From an uncultured Lachnospiraceae bacterium (GTDB lineage: Bacteria > Bacillota > Clostridia > Lachnospirales > Lachnospiraceae), in NCBI GenBank assembly GCA_905209075.1, contig CAJLRL010000007.1, forward strand, positions 1 through 64,000: 64,000 nt of DNA, read 5' to 3'. Positions 5,861-15,495 of the stretch are shown here, piece by piece. Within the stretch, counting starts at the first letter, position 1. Each line of letters opens with the position of its first letter. The notes under the pieces were generated by a model. That model saw only the letters and a program-made list of their open reading frames with translations. It ran no database searches and was not told the origin of the DNA. Both the position numbers and the translations under genes were made by a program.

Positions 5861-8221
5861 ATGCAGTTACACATTTCAGTAAGGAATTTAGTTGAATTTA
5901 TTTTCAGAAGTGGAGATATAGATAACCGGGTTGGAAAAACAGCAAATCCAGATGCCATGATGGAAGGAACACGCATCCATAAGAAAATCCAAAATAGTAT
6001 GGACGATGGATATATGCCAGAGGTGCCTCTTAAATATGTTGTTGATTCAGATATGTATGAACTTACTTTAGAAGGGCGTGCAGATGGTATTTTTGAGGAT
6101 GAAGGCATTAACTGGATTGATGAGATAAAAGGGATGTACAGGAAAGTGCAATTTTTTGAAGAACCGGTTTTTGTCCACAAAGCACAGGCTATGTGCTATG
6201 CGTATATTTTTGCTACATTAAATAATCTGGATAAGATCGGTGTCCAGATGACATACTGCAATCTGGATGAACCAGAGCTTCTTACTAAAGGGATAAAACG
6301 CTTCAGAGAAATATTTGAGTATGAAAAACTAAAACAGTGGTTTGATGATCTTATTGGTAAGTATAGGAAATGGGCGGATATTCAGTGCAGATCACGTATC
6401 AGACGGCAAGACTCAATAAAAGAGCTTCAATTTCCATTTGAATACAGGATGGGGCAGAAGAAACTGGTAGAGGATGTATACAGGACGATCCTAAGGCAGA
6501 AGACTCTTTTTCTTCAGGCACCAACAGGAGTCGGAAAGACTATATCAACAATATTTCCGGCTGTAAAAGCTGTGGGGGAGGAGCTGGCGGATCGTATATT
6601 TTATCTGACGGCAAAGACGATAACGGCATCTGTTGCAATAGATACTTTTAATGAACTTCAACATCTCGGATATCATGCAAAGATAATACAGCTTACTGCA
6701 AAAGAAAAATTATGTCTTTGTGAGGAAATGGACTGTAATCCGGTCAATTGTCCATATGCAAAAGGCCATTTTGACAGAGTAAATGATGCGGTTTTTGACC
6801 TACTGCAGAGGGATGGTTTATTTGATAGGGATGAGATTATAGATCAGGCTGAAAAATTTCATGTATGTCCGTTTGAAATGTCATTGGACACAGCAATATG
6901 GTGTGATGATATAATATGTGACTATAATTATCTGTTTGATCCCAATGTATATTTAAAACGATTTTTTCAGGAAGGGATAAAGGGAGATTATATTTTTCTC
7001 GTAGATGAGGCTCATAATCTTGTGGAACGGAGCAGGTCAATGTACAGTGCCGGGATATACAAGGAAGATTTTTTAAGCATAAAGAAAATAATTAAACCGT
7101 ATAGCAAAAAAATAGAAAAGCTGTTAGAAAAATGTAATACAGCATTACTAGGGTATAAAAGAGAATGTGAAGGATACAGTGTACATGAAACCATAGGGAC
7201 ACTTGCATTTTCATTGATGCGTCTTTCAGGAGAATTAGATGAATTTTTACAGAAACCTATGGAATTTCCCGGCAGAAAGGATGTTTTGGACTTTTATTTC
7301 CAGATAAGGAATTTTCTTAATATTTATGAACTTGTCGATGAACATTATGTGATCTACAGTGAAATAGCAGATGATGGGCGATTTATGTTAAGGCTTATGT
7401 GCGTTGATCCGTCCCAGAATGTTCAAAGATGTCTGGACAAAGGAAAAGCTACGATTTTTTTCTCAGCAACTTTTTTACCGATTGACTATTACAAAAAACT
7501 TTTAAGTACCAAAAAGGATAATTACGCTATATATGCGCAGAGCACATTTGTACAGAAAAACAGACTTATTGCATTTGCAAATGATGTCAGCACTAAATAC
7601 TCTAGACGTACAGAAAGTGAATACAGAAAGATAGCCGATTATATAAATAAAATCGTATCAGTACATAAGGGCAATTATATGGTATTTTTTCCATCATACA
7701 AATTTATGGAAAATGTAAGGGATTATTTCAATGATGAATTTAATCTTGATAATGAATTTAATATTATCGCACAGACCAGCAAAATGAGTGAGGAAGAGAG
7801 GGAGAAATTTTTAGAGAGATTTAATGAAAATTCACAAAATACACTTATCGCATTTTGTGTGATGGGAGGGATATTTGGAGAAGGAATAGACTTAAAAAAC
7901 GAAAAGCTTATTGGAACGATAATAGTCGGAACAGGGCTTCCTCAAATAAGCAATGAAAAACAGATATTAAAAGAATATTATGATGATTGCGGGGAAAATG
8001 GTTTTGATTATGCATTCAGGTATCCAGGAATAAATAAAGTCCTGCAGGCCGCCGGAAGAGTTATCCGTACGGCTGAGGACTATGGAGTGATAATTTTACT
8101 GGACGAAAGATTTTTGCAGCGAAATTATGAGGCACTTTATCCAAGAGAATGGAATGATAGAAAAATATGCAGCATAAATAATGTTGAAAAATTAGTAACT
8201 GACTTCTGGAAGAAGTTTTAA
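5861..8221 (+). CDS. ATP-dependent DNA helicase, Rad3/DinG type with N-terminal nuclease domain
   Basis: The product has 786 residues. The N-terminal part (about 1-170) resembles a Cas4-like PD-(D/E)xK nuclease: an Arg-Ala-Asp segment near residue 75 is followed by Asp-Glu-Ile-Lys near 88-90. The rest is a superfamily 2 XPD/DinG-type helicase with Walker A APTGVGKT (about 220-227), a cysteine set fitting an iron-sulfur cluster (Cys-Leu-Cys, Cys-Asn-Pro-Val-Asn-Cys and a later Val-Cys-Pro), a Val-Asp-Glu-Ala-His Walker B box, and a motif VI region Gln-Ala-Ala-Gly-Arg-Val-Ile-Arg. It should unwind DNA 5'-3' and could process damaged or branched DNA. I chose ATG 5861 because homologues begin with the Ile-Ser-Val-Arg-Asn-Leu-Val-Glu-Phe segment; ATG 5846 has no ribosome site. 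The 3' end overlaps the convergent LysR gene by 30 bases. Confidence 0.9.
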   Translation: MQLHISVRNLVEFIFRSGDIDNRVGKTANPDAMMEGTRIHKKIQNSMDDGYMPEVPLKYVVDSDMYELTLEGRADGIFEDEGINWIDEIKGMYRKVQFFEEPVFVHKAQAMCYAYIFATLNNLDKIGVQMTYCNLDEPELLTKGIKRFREIFEYEKLKQWFDDLIGKYRKWADIQCRSRIRRQDSIKELQFPFEYRMGQKKLVEDVYRTILRQKTLFLQAPTGVGKTISTIFPAVKAVGEELADRIFYLTAKTITASVAIDTFNELQHLGYHAKIIQLTAKEKLCLCEEMDCNPVNCPYAKGHFDRVNDAVFDLLQRDGLFDRDEIIDQAEKFHVCPFEMSLDTAIWCDDIICDYNYLFDPNVYLKRFFQEGIKGDYIFLVDEAHNLVERSRSMYSAGIYKEDFLSIKKIIKPYSKKIEKLLEKCNTALLGYKRECEGYSVHETIGTLAFSLMRLSGELDEFLQKPMEFPGRKDVLDFYFQIRNFLNIYELVDEHYVIYSEIADDGRFMLRLMCVDPSQNVQRCLDKGKATIFFSATFLPIDYYKKLLSTKKDNYAIYAQSTFVQKNRLIAFANDVSTKYSRRTESEYRKIADYINKIVSVHKGNYMVFFPSYKFMENVRDYFNDEFNLDNEFNIIAQTSKMSEEEREKFLERFNENSQNTLIAFCVMGGIFGEGIDLKNEKLIGTIIVGTGLPQISNEKQILKEYYDDCGENGFDYAFRYPGINKVLQAAGRVIRTAEDYGVIILLDERFLQRNYEALYPREWNDRKICSINNVEKLVTDFWKKF

Positions 8222-9082
8222 AAATTCGTCAGTTGAAGCCTGTACGGGAAGTGTGGTATTTACAGATACAACAATCTGGCGTGATGGCATTTTTTCTTTG
8301 GTTTTAAGTATGAATAGATCTTTGGATTCTTTCTTCATGCAATAGTCAGGTACAAAGGCGATGCCTAAACCTATTTTTGCAAGGTCGATAAGCAGATCAT
8401 TACTGCTTAGTTCGACTTCTGGCACAAGTTCAAGCTGGTGCTGTAAAAACAGGTTATGTAAAAACTCGCTTGTAGTACTTTTTCGATCCAGCATCATGAT
8501 AGGCTGCTGCTTTAATTCTGAAAATGATATTTCGTGGTCACCAAAGTTAAAATAATTAGGATTGGCTATAAATACATCAGTAAAATTACAGATAGTCTTC
8601 TGTTTATATGAGTGGTTTAAATGTGAGTTTGGAAAATTTGTTACGATAAGATCAACTTTTCTTTGATCAAGCAGTTCCACACATTGGATAGATGTAGCAT
8701 TTGTTACTTTTATAGGTACATTTGGAAACATTTTATGAAATTGTTTTAAATATGGAACAAGAAGGTAACGGCATATCGTATCACTGGCACCTATATGAAG
8801 CTGACCAAGACCTAATGTTCCTGAATCGAGAAGCTGGCTTTCTCCTCGTGAAATAAGATTCATGGCAGGCTCGATATGTTTAAGGAGCAGACTTCCTGAT
8901 GGAGTGAGCTGGACTTTTTTAGTACTTCTTATAAATAGAGACTGTCCCAGTTTCTTTTCAAGTGTTTTTATTGACTGGCTTACGGCAGACTGCGATATAA
9001 ATAATTTTTTGCTTGCTTCTGAGAAGCTCAGTGATGTTGCAACATAATAAAACACTTTATATAATTCATAATTGATATCCAT
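8192..9082 (-). CDS. LysR family transcriptional regulator
   Basis: This 296-residue protein has a LysR helix-turn-helix at residues 1-60 (SEASKKLFISQSAVSQSIKT) followed by an effector-binding domain. The start at 9082 is preceded by AGAGAG; an upstream in-frame ATG (9181) would add a basic stretch not typical of the family. It is divergent from purL, with 234 bases between the start codons, and convergent with the helicase gene, which it overlaps tail-to-tail. LysR regulators often control the divergent neighbour, which would be purL, but purine genes are not a usual LysR target, so the target is open. Confidence 0.9.
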   Translation of the reverse strand: MDINYELYKVFYYVATSLSFSEASKKLFISQSAVSQSIKTLEKKLGQSLFIRSTKKVQLTPSGSLLLKHIEPAMNLISRGESQLLDSGTLGLGQLHIGASDTICRYLLVPYLKQFHKMFPNVPIKVTNATSIQCVELLDQRKVDLIVTNFPNSHLNHSYKQKTICNFTDVFIANPNYFNFGDHEISFSELKQQPIMMLDRKSTTSEFLHNLFLQHQLELVPEVELSSNDLLIDLAKIGLGIAFVPDYCMKKESKDLFILKTKEKMPSRQIVVSVNTTLPVQASTDEFLKLLPEVSY

Positions 9083-9188
9083 ATTGATCTCTCTACGCTT
9101 TCTATTTATTTTGCACAAAAAACTTGTATAAAGCCGTTTGTACAATGATTTGTAAATGTGTATCTGTACAATTTGTCTCATCGGCTAT

Positions 9189-9217
9189 ATTATATATGAA
9201 AATAATGATTAATTCAA
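9189..9217 (-). promoter_or_regulatory. SigA-type promoter for the divergent LysR gene
   Basis: On the minus strand TTGAAT (9212-9217), a 17-base spacer and TATAAT (9189-9194) lie about 107 bases before the LysR start codon. Confidence 0.6.
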
Positions 9218-9264
9218 CTTATAAAACAAATTAAATATATTAATTATACTTATCAGAACTGGAA

Positions 9265-9273
9265 TGGTATACT
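9265..9273 (+). promoter_or_regulatory. Extended -10 promoter element for purL
   Basis: TG-G-TATACT (TG at 9265-9266, box at 9268-9273) lies 44 bases before the purL start. There is no good -35 box, as is common for extended -10 promoters. I see no purine riboswitch or Bacillus-type PurR box in this interval. Confidence 0.45.
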
Positions 9274-9316
9274 ATACATAGTTTAAAAGTGGAACTCGGT
9301 TTTGAAAGGAGATTTT

Positions 9317-12300
9317 ATGAGCAACGTACGCCGTGTATATGTAGAAAAGAAACCTGATTTTGCGGTTAAGGCAAAAGAATTAAAACATGAAATAAAGCAT
9401 TATCTTGGGATCACAACTGTAGAAGCAGTCCGTGTCCTGATAAGATATGATGTTGAAAATATATCAGAGGAAACATATAAGAAAGCATTATATACAGTAT
9501 TTTCTGAGCCGCCTGTAGATGATATCTATGAGGAAGAATTTGATTACGGAAATGCAAGAGTATTTACAGTTGAGTTCCTGCCGGGACAATTTGATCAGAG
9601 AGCTGATTCAGCAGAGCAGTGTGTAAAGCTTCTTAATGAAAATGAGGAGCCGATCATAAGAAGTGCAATCACATATGTTATTGAAGGAAATATCACAGAT
9701 GAGCAGTTTGCAGCTATTGAGAAACACTGCATAAATCCGGTTGATTCGCGTGCAATCGGCATGGAAAAGCCACAGACACTTGTGCAGAAATTTGATGAGC
9801 CTGATGATGTGAAGATTTTTGATGGATTTACAGATATGGCGGAGGCTGATCTTAAAGAGCTGTATTCTTCACTCAATCTTGCCATGACATTTAAGGATTT
9901 TCTCCATATCCAGAATTATTTCAGGAACGAGGAGAAGCGCAATCCTTCAATGACTGAAATCCGTGTACTTGATACATACTGGTCAGACCACTGCCGTCAT
10001 ACTACATTTTCAACAGAACTTAAGAATGTTAAGTTTGACGATGGATTTTACCGCACACCTATCGAAAATACATATAAGGATTACCTTGGAACATTTGAAG
10101 ATCTCTACAAAGACCGCAATGACAAATTCGTATGTCTGATGGATCTTGCACTTCTTGCAATGAAGAGACTTAAGAAAGAAGGTAAACTTGATGATCAGGA
10201 AGAATCTGACGAGATAAATGCATGTTCTATCGTAGTACCTGTCGAGGTGGATGGAAAAACAGAGGAGTGGCTTGTAAACTTTAAGAATGAGACACACAAC
10301 CATCCTACAGAGATCGAGCCATTCGGTGGTGCTGCCACATGTCTTGGTGGAGCAATCCGTGATCCTCTTTCAGGACGTACATATGTATATCAGGCAATGC
10401 GTGTTACAGGTGCCGCAGATCCTACAGTACCTGTTTCAGAGACTATAGAGGGAAAACTCCCACAGAAGAAACTTGTCCGTGAAGCAGCTCATGGATATAG
10501 TTCATACGGAAACCAGATTGGACTTGCAACAGGTTATGTAAAAGAAGTTTACCATCCAAATTATGTTGCAAAACGTATGGAAATCGGTGCAGTTATGGGA
10601 GCTGCTCCAAGACGTGCGGTGCAAAGACTTACATCTGATCCGGGGGACAAGATCATCCTTCTCGGAGGACGTACAGGACGTGACGGAATCGGTGGAGCAA
10701 CAGGATCATCAAAGGCTCACAATACAGAGTCTACATCTGTTTGTGGTGCCGAGGTGCAGAAAGGTAATGCACCTACAGAGCGTAAACTCCAGAGACTTTT
10801 CAGAAGAGAAGAAGTAAGCCATATTATAAAGAAATGTAACGATTTCGGTGCAGGTGGAGTTTCAGTCGCAATTGGAGAGCTTGCAGATGGACTCCGCATA
10901 CAGCTTGACAAAGTGCCAAAGAAATATGCAGGACTTGACGGAACAGAGATCGCTATCTCAGAGTCACAGGAGCGTATGGCAGTAGTTGTTGCTCCTTCTG
11001 ATGTGGATCAGTTCATGGCATATGCAAAGGAAGAAAATCTTGAGGCAACAGAGGTTGCAGTAGTGACAGAAAGTCCAAGACTTGTACTTGAGTGGAAAGG
11101 AAAAGAGATAGTAAATATCTCACGTGCATTCCTCGACACAAACGGAGCTCATCAGGAAACTGATGTTGAGGTTGAGATGCCACAGGAAAAAGATAATTAC
11201 CTCGACAAGATCAGTACACCTGCTGTAGCAGAAAAGGTAGAAGCAGGAGATATGAAAGGTGCCTGGGAGGCAGAACTTGAGGATCTCAATGTCTGCTCAC
11301 AGAAGGGACTTGTTGAGATGTTCGATGGTTCTATCGGGGCAGGCAGTGTATACATGCCATATGGTGGACGTTATCAGCTTACGGAAACACAGTCTATGGT
11401 AGCAAAACTTCCTGTATTAAAAGGAAAATGTGATACAGTAACAATGATGGCTTATGGATTTGATCCATATCTTTCATCATGGAGCCCATACCATGGATCA
11501 ATTTACGCAGTACTCGAGTCTATTTCAAGAATCGTTGCTGCAGGTGGAGATTACAAGAAGATACGTATGACATATCAGGAGTACTTCCGCAGAATGAATG
11601 AGGATCCAAAGCGTTGGAGCCAGCCATTTGCAGCGTTGCTCGGAGCATATGATGCACAGATAGGATTCGGACTTCCTTCAATCGGTGGAAAGGATTCAAT
11701 GTCAGGAACGTTTAATGATATAGATGTACCACCTACACTCGTATCATTTGCAGTAGATGTGGCAAAAGAAAAGGATATCATCACACCGGAACTTAAAAAG
11801 GCGGGTGATCAGCTTATCCTCTTTACAATAGATAAGGATGAATTCGATCTTCCAAAATATGATCAGGTAATGAAACTTTACGATGCAGTAAGAGATATGA
11901 TTCAGGATGGAGCAATTGTTTCAGCATATGCTCTTGATGGAAAAGGTCTTGCAGCAGCAGTTTCAAAGATGGCATTTGGAAATAAGCTTGGTGTAACTAT
12001 CGAGGATGAAGTGACCAGTGATACACTTTTTGCGCCTGGATTTGGAAATATCGTTGCAGAAGTTCCTGTTGAGAAGCTTACAAAGGTTAGAGAAATAATT
12101 GATGCAGCAGGACTTTCTGGTGTTGAGACAGTAGTTGGATACGTCAATGACAAACAGACAATTGAGTGTGATGATATGGTACTTCCTATCGATGAGGCTA
12201 TCAAAGTCTGGACAGCAAAACTTGAGAGCGTATTCCATACAAAAGCAACAGACGATACAAGTAAAGTGGAGACTGGACTCTATGATGCAAAGAATATATA

Positions 12301-13120
12301 TGTATGCAAGAATAAAGTAGCAAAACCAACAGTATTTATCCCAGTATTTCCGGGAACAAACTGTGAGTATGACAGTGCAAAAGCATTTGAGAGAGCTGGA
12401 GCTGACACAATTGTAAAAGTATTTAAGAATCTTACAGCAGAAGATATCCGTGATTCTGTAGATGAGTTTGTAAAGGCAATAGACCAGTCACAGATCATCA
12501 TGTTCCCAGGTGGATTCTCAGCAGGAGATGAGCCGGAGGGATCAGCGAAATTCTTTGCAACAGCATTTAGAAATGCAAAGATGACGGAAGCAGTCGAAAA
12601 ACTCATAAATGAGCGTGACGGACTTGCACTTGGTATCTGTAATGGTTTCCAGGCACTTATCAAGCTTGGACTTGTACCATACGGACAGATCAGACAGCAG
12701 GATGCACAGTCACCTACACTTACATATAATACGATCAACCGCCATATTTCAAAGATGGTTTACACAAAAGTTGTATCAAACAAGAGCCCATGGCTTGCAG
12801 GTGCAGAGCTTGGAAAGACATATTGCAACCCTGCATCACACGGTGAGGGACGCTTCGTAGCACCAAAAGAGTGGTTAGATAAACTTTTTGAGAATGGACA
12901 GGTTGCCACACAGTATGTAGACGAGAACGGAAATCCTACGATGGATGAAGAATGGAATGTAAATGGTTCATATATGTCTATCGAGGGTATCACATCACCG
13001 GATGGAAGAATACTTGGAAAGATGGCTCATTCAGAGCGTCGAGGAGAGTCTGTAGCTATTAATATTTATGGCGAACAGGATCTTAAAGTGTTCGAGAGTG
13101 GTGTTAAGTACTTTAAATAA
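9317..13120 (+). CDS. purL: Phosphoribosylformylglycinamidine synthase (single-chain PurL)
   Basis: This 1267-residue enzyme makes formylglycinamidine ribonucleotide from FGAR, glutamine and ATP, the fourth step of purine synthesis. It is the fused form in which the PurS-like linker region (about 1-150), the two AIR-synthase-like halves and a C-terminal glutaminase lie in one chain. The class I glutaminase nucleophile is Cys1108 in LGICNGFQ, with a downstream Ser-His-Gly-Glu-Gly-Arg segment carrying the catalytic His and Glu. An Asn-His-Pro-Thr-Glu-Ile-Glu-Pro-Phe-Gly-Gly-Ala-Ala segment is the conserved substrate loop. The start at 9317 follows AGGAG; the in-frame ATG five codons earlier lacks a site. 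No other pur gene is adjacent. Arginine codons are often CGT/CGC rather than the AGA of neighbours, suggesting strong expression. Confidence 0.97.
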   Translation: MSNVRRVYVEKKPDFAVKAKELKHEIKHYLGITTVEAVRVLIRYDVENISEETYKKALYTVFSEPPVDDIYEEEFDYGNARVFTVEFLPGQFDQRADSAEQCVKLLNENEEPIIRSAITYVIEGNITDEQFAAIEKHCINPVDSRAIGMEKPQTLVQKFDEPDDVKIFDGFTDMAEADLKELYSSLNLAMTFKDFLHIQNYFRNEEKRNPSMTEIRVLDTYWSDHCRHTTFSTELKNVKFDDGFYRTPIENTYKDYLGTFEDLYKDRNDKFVCLMDLALLAMKRLKKEGKLDDQEESDEINACSIVVPVEVDGKTEEWLVNFKNETHNHPTEIEPFGGAATCLGGAIRDPLSGRTYVYQAMRVTGAADPTVPVSETIEGKLPQKKLVREAAHGYSSYGNQIGLATGYVKEVYHPNYVAKRMEIGAVMGAAPRRAVQRLTSDPGDKIILLGGRTGRDGIGGATGSSKAHNTESTSVCGAEVQKGNAPTERKLQRLFRREEVSHIIKKCNDFGAGGVSVAIGELADGLRIQLDKVPKKYAGLDGTEIAISESQERMAVVVAPSDVDQFMAYAKEENLEATEVAVVTESPRLVLEWKGKEIVNISRAFLDTNGAHQETDVEVEMPQEKDNYLDKISTPAVAEKVEAGDMKGAWEAELEDLNVCSQKGLVEMFDGSIGAGSVYMPYGGRYQLTETQSMVAKLPVLKGKCDTVTMMAYGFDPYLSSWSPYHGSIYAVLESISRIVAAGGDYKKIRMTYQEYFRRMNEDPKRWSQPFAALLGAYDAQIGFGLPSIGGKDSMSGTFNDIDVPPTLVSFAVDVAKEKDIITPELKKAGDQLILFTIDKDEFDLPKYDQVMKLYDAVRDMIQDGAIVSAYALDGKGLAAAVSKMAFGNKLGVTIEDEVTSDTLFAPGFGNIVAEVPVEKLTKVREIIDAAGLSGVETVVGYVNDKQTIECDDMVLPIDEAIKVWTAKLESVFHTKATDDTSKVETGLYDAKNIYVCKNKVAKPTVFIPVFPGTNCEYDSAKAFERAGADTIVKVFKNLTAEDIRDSVDEFVKAIDQSQIIMFPGGFSAGDEPEGSAKFFATAFRNAKMTEAVEKLINERDGLALGICNGFQALIKLGLVPYGQIRQQDAQSPTLTYNTINRHISKMVYTKVVSNKSPWLAGAELGKTYCNPASHGEGRFVAPKEWLDKLFENGQVATQYVDENGNPTMDEEWNVNGSYMSIEGITSPDGRILGKMAHSERRGESVAINIYGEQDLKVFESGVKYFK

Positions 13121-13141
13121 TCAAAATATCATAAATATTAT

Positions 13142-13185
13142 AAACCCCCTGCATGAGGAATTGTTACCTTGTGCAGGGGGTTTAT
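13142..13185 (+). terminator. Intrinsic terminator after purL
   Basis: AAACCCCCTGCATGAGG (13142-13158) pairs with 13167-13183, a GC-rich stem of about 17 bp with few imperfections around an 8-base loop, ending in TTTA. The symmetry of its A and T flanks would allow some activity in both directions. Confidence 0.9.
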
Positions 13186-13283
13186 TATCTTTATACAATT
13201 TTAATATGAGAGGAAAATATTTAACAGTGTATTATTCTGAAATGAGCTAATATTATAATACAAACAAAATAGGAGGTTAAAAC

Positions 13284-14621
13284 ATGGAGTCTTTTATGAA
13301 GATAAAAGAAAAGCTCACATCATTTCAGATCATTATACTGGGATTTGCAGGCGTGATTGTCATAGGGGCATTATTATTGATGTGCCCTGTTTCATCAAAA
13401 GCGGGAATTGTAACACCATTTGGAAAGGCATTATTTACATCAACATCTGCAGTTTGTGTTACGGGTCTTGTTGTGTATGATACTGCTTCATACTGGTCAT
13501 ATTTTGGACAGGGAATAATTCTGATCTTAATACAGATAGGAGGATTAGGAGTAATAACGGTAGCATCATTTGTGACAATGATCGCTGGTAAAAAAATAAG
13601 CCTTATGCAGCGGCAGACTATGCAAAATTCTTTATCTGTACCGCAGGTTGGTGGAATTGTAAAGCATATGAGGTTTATTTTTTTAACTTCTTTTATTGTG
13701 GAAATATTAGGAGCATTATTATTATTGCCGGTATTTGTGTCAAGGTATGGCATGGGTGGGATATGGATGTCGTTTTTTCATTCTGTATCAGCTTTTTGCA
13801 ATGCTGGCTTTGATTTGATGGGAAATAGAACAGGTAAATTTAGTTCTTTAACATCGTTTGCGGATATAGGATATGTTAATTTAATTTTTTCGTTATTGAT
13901 AATTATAGGCGGGATTGGCTTCCTGACGTGGAATGATATAGTGAATAAAAAGATGAAGATAAAACAATATAGAATGCAATCAAAAGTTATTCTTTTGACT
14001 TCTTTTATTCTGGTGTCAGGAGCAACTTTGTTCTTCTTTTTTACTGAGTTTTCCAATGAACCAGCTGGAAAAAGAGTATGGGAATCATTGTTTCAGGCCG
14101 TTTCACCAAGAACAGCAGGATTTAATACGACAGACTTAGGAAAGCTGTCTGATACAGGTAAAACAATGACAATGATTCTTATGCTCATAGGAGGTTCGCC
14201 GGGGTCAACAGCCGGTGGAATGAAAACAACAACAATAGCAGTGTTGATCGCAAATACAATAGCTGTATTTAAGAGAAAACAGAATGCAGATTGTTTCGGA
14301 AGAAGGATTGAAGATTCTGTGATAAAAACAGCATCATCTATTATGATCATGTATATTTTTCTGGCAATGGTATCAGCAATTTCAATCAGTATTGTAGAAA
14401 GCCTGCCGGTGCAGACTTGTTTGTTTGAAACCATTTCAGCAATTGGCACAGTTGGACTTACACTTGGAATTACACAGCAGTTATCATCTTTTTCGCAGAT
14501 GATTTTAATTTTGCTCATGTTTTTGGGCAGAGTAGGTGGCATGACAATAATTTATGCTGCTTTTTCACATAGGGATAAAGATTCATTAAAGTATCCAGTA
14601 GAAAGTATTATTGTAGGATAG
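13284..14621 (+). CDS. TrkH/KtrB family potassium transporter channel subunit
   Basis: This 445-residue polytopic membrane protein has the fourfold membrane-pore-membrane plan of the Trk/Ktr/HKT family. The four filter-type loops can be seen: SAVCVTGL (about residues 51-58), SAFCNAGFD, SPRTAGFNT and SAIGTVGLT, each with the conserved filter glycine. It imports potassium, usually coupled to sodium, when joined to an RCK subunit, which is encoded 11 bases downstream. The length fits KtrB better than TrkH of E. coli. AGGAGG stands 7 bases before the ATG. The gene heads the potassium cluster 13284-18287. Confidence 0.93.
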   Translation: MESFMKIKEKLTSFQIIILGFAGVIVIGALLLMCPVSSKAGIVTPFGKALFTSTSAVCVTGLVVYDTASYWSYFGQGIILILIQIGGLGVITVASFVTMIAGKKISLMQRQTMQNSLSVPQVGGIVKHMRFIFLTSFIVEILGALLLLPVFVSRYGMGGIWMSFFHSVSAFCNAGFDLMGNRTGKFSSLTSFADIGYVNLIFSLLIIIGGIGFLTWNDIVNKKMKIKQYRMQSKVILLTSFILVSGATLFFFFTEFSNEPAGKRVWESLFQAVSPRTAGFNTTDLGKLSDTGKTMTMILMLIGGSPGSTAGGMKTTTIAVLIANTIAVFKRKQNADCFGRRIEDSVIKTASSIMIMYIFLAMVSAISISIVESLPVQTCLFETISAIGTVGLTLGITQQLSSFSQMILILLMFLGRVGGMTIIYAAFSHRDKDSLKYPVESIIVG

Positions 14622-14632
14622 GAGAAAATTAT

Positions 14633-15280
14633 ATGAAATCAGTATTAGTAATTGGATTAGGAAATTTTGGAATGCTTACGGTAAAAAAAATACATGAGCT
14701 TGGCCATCAGGTAATGGCTATTGATAAAAATGAAGAAAGAGTCAATAGTGCACTTCCTTATGTGACCAATGCTTTAATAGGTGACAGTACAAATGAAAAA
14801 TTTCTAGGATCACTTGGTATAAATAATTTTGATGTCTGTATTGAAACAATTGGAAATGATTTTCAAAGTTCGCTTGAGACAACATGCCTTTTAAAAGAAC
14901 TGGGAGGTAAGGTTGTTGTTTCAAGAGCAAACAGGGAGGTGCAGGCAAAATTTCTGCTTCGGAATGGCGCTGATGAAGTTGTTAATCCTGAAAAACAGAT
15001 TGCGAAATGGACAGCGATAAGGTACACATCAGACTATATATTGGATTATATAAAGCTTGATGATGACTATGCGATTTTTGAAGTTAAAATTCCATTAGAA
15101 TGGATTGGAAAGAGTATACGTCAGGTGGACATAAGGCAGAAATATAAAATAAATGTAATGGCTATTAAGAAAAACGGACATATGAATCTTGCTATATCAG
15201 CGGATGATATTTTTACTTCTGATGAGACTCTGCTTGTAATTGGAGAGCATAAAGCAATACAGAAATGTTTTCATATATAA
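14633..15280 (+). CDS. TrkA/KtrA family RCK regulatory subunit of the potassium channel
   Basis: This 215-residue cytoplasmic protein has an RCK_N Rossmann domain (Gly-Leu-Gly-Asn-Phe-Gly at about residues 7-12, with an acidic residue Asp29 at the end of strand 2) and an RCK_C domain from about residue 140. The KtrA family gates the KtrB pore in response to ATP/ADP, and RCK_C in many Firmicutes binds cyclic di-AMP. It lies 11 bases after the channel gene and is surely co-transcribed. Confidence 0.93.
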   Translation: MKSVLVIGLGNFGMLTVKKIHELGHQVMAIDKNEERVNSALPYVTNALIGDSTNEKFLGSLGINNFDVCIETIGNDFQSSLETTCLLKELGGKVVVSRANREVQAKFLLRNGADEVVNPEKQIAKWTAIRYTSDYILDYIKLDDDYAIFEVKIPLEWIGKSIRQVDIRQKYKINVMAIKKNGHMNLAISADDIFTSDETLLVIGEHKAIQKCFHI

Positions 15281-15299
15281 GTAGAAAAGAGAAGATAAG

Positions 15300-15443
15300 A
15301 TGGAAAATTTATTATTAGTTATGCTCTTAATTATAATTTTTATCATCGGACTGTATACAACATCTAAAGTAGATTTATTTTTGGATAAAAATTTAAAAAT
15401 AACAACAGATAAAACCAAAACAAACAAGAAAAACATGATATAA
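15300..15443 (+). CDS. Small single-span membrane protein (47 aa) in the potassium cluster
   Basis: A 47-codon frame starts 20 bases after the RCK gene. The predicted product begins MENLLLVMLLIIIFIIGLYT, one unbroken hydrophobic span, followed by a polar tail rich in Lys and Thr. A weak GAGAAG ribosome site lies 5 bases before the ATG. The size and shape recall accessory peptides such as KdpF, but no clear family is recognised. A position-specific role in stabilising the KtrAB-type channel is only a guess. Conservation in related genomes would decide whether it is real. Confidence 0.6.
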   Translation: MENLLLVMLLIIIFIIGLYTTSKVDLFLDKNLKITTDKTKTNKKNMI

Positions 15444-15495
15444 TGAGTGGAGCGAATTATATCGGCGTAAATGCGCATGGGTATCAGCCGCCGGC

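Noticed and set aside
9182..9316. Purine riboswitch before purL
   Set aside because: The characteristic three-way-junction loops and terminator were not found; only an extended -10 promoter is visible.
14093..14542. Minus-strand frames inside the potassium channel gene
   Set aside because: They mirror the hydrophobic codons of the channel gene and have no ribosome site.
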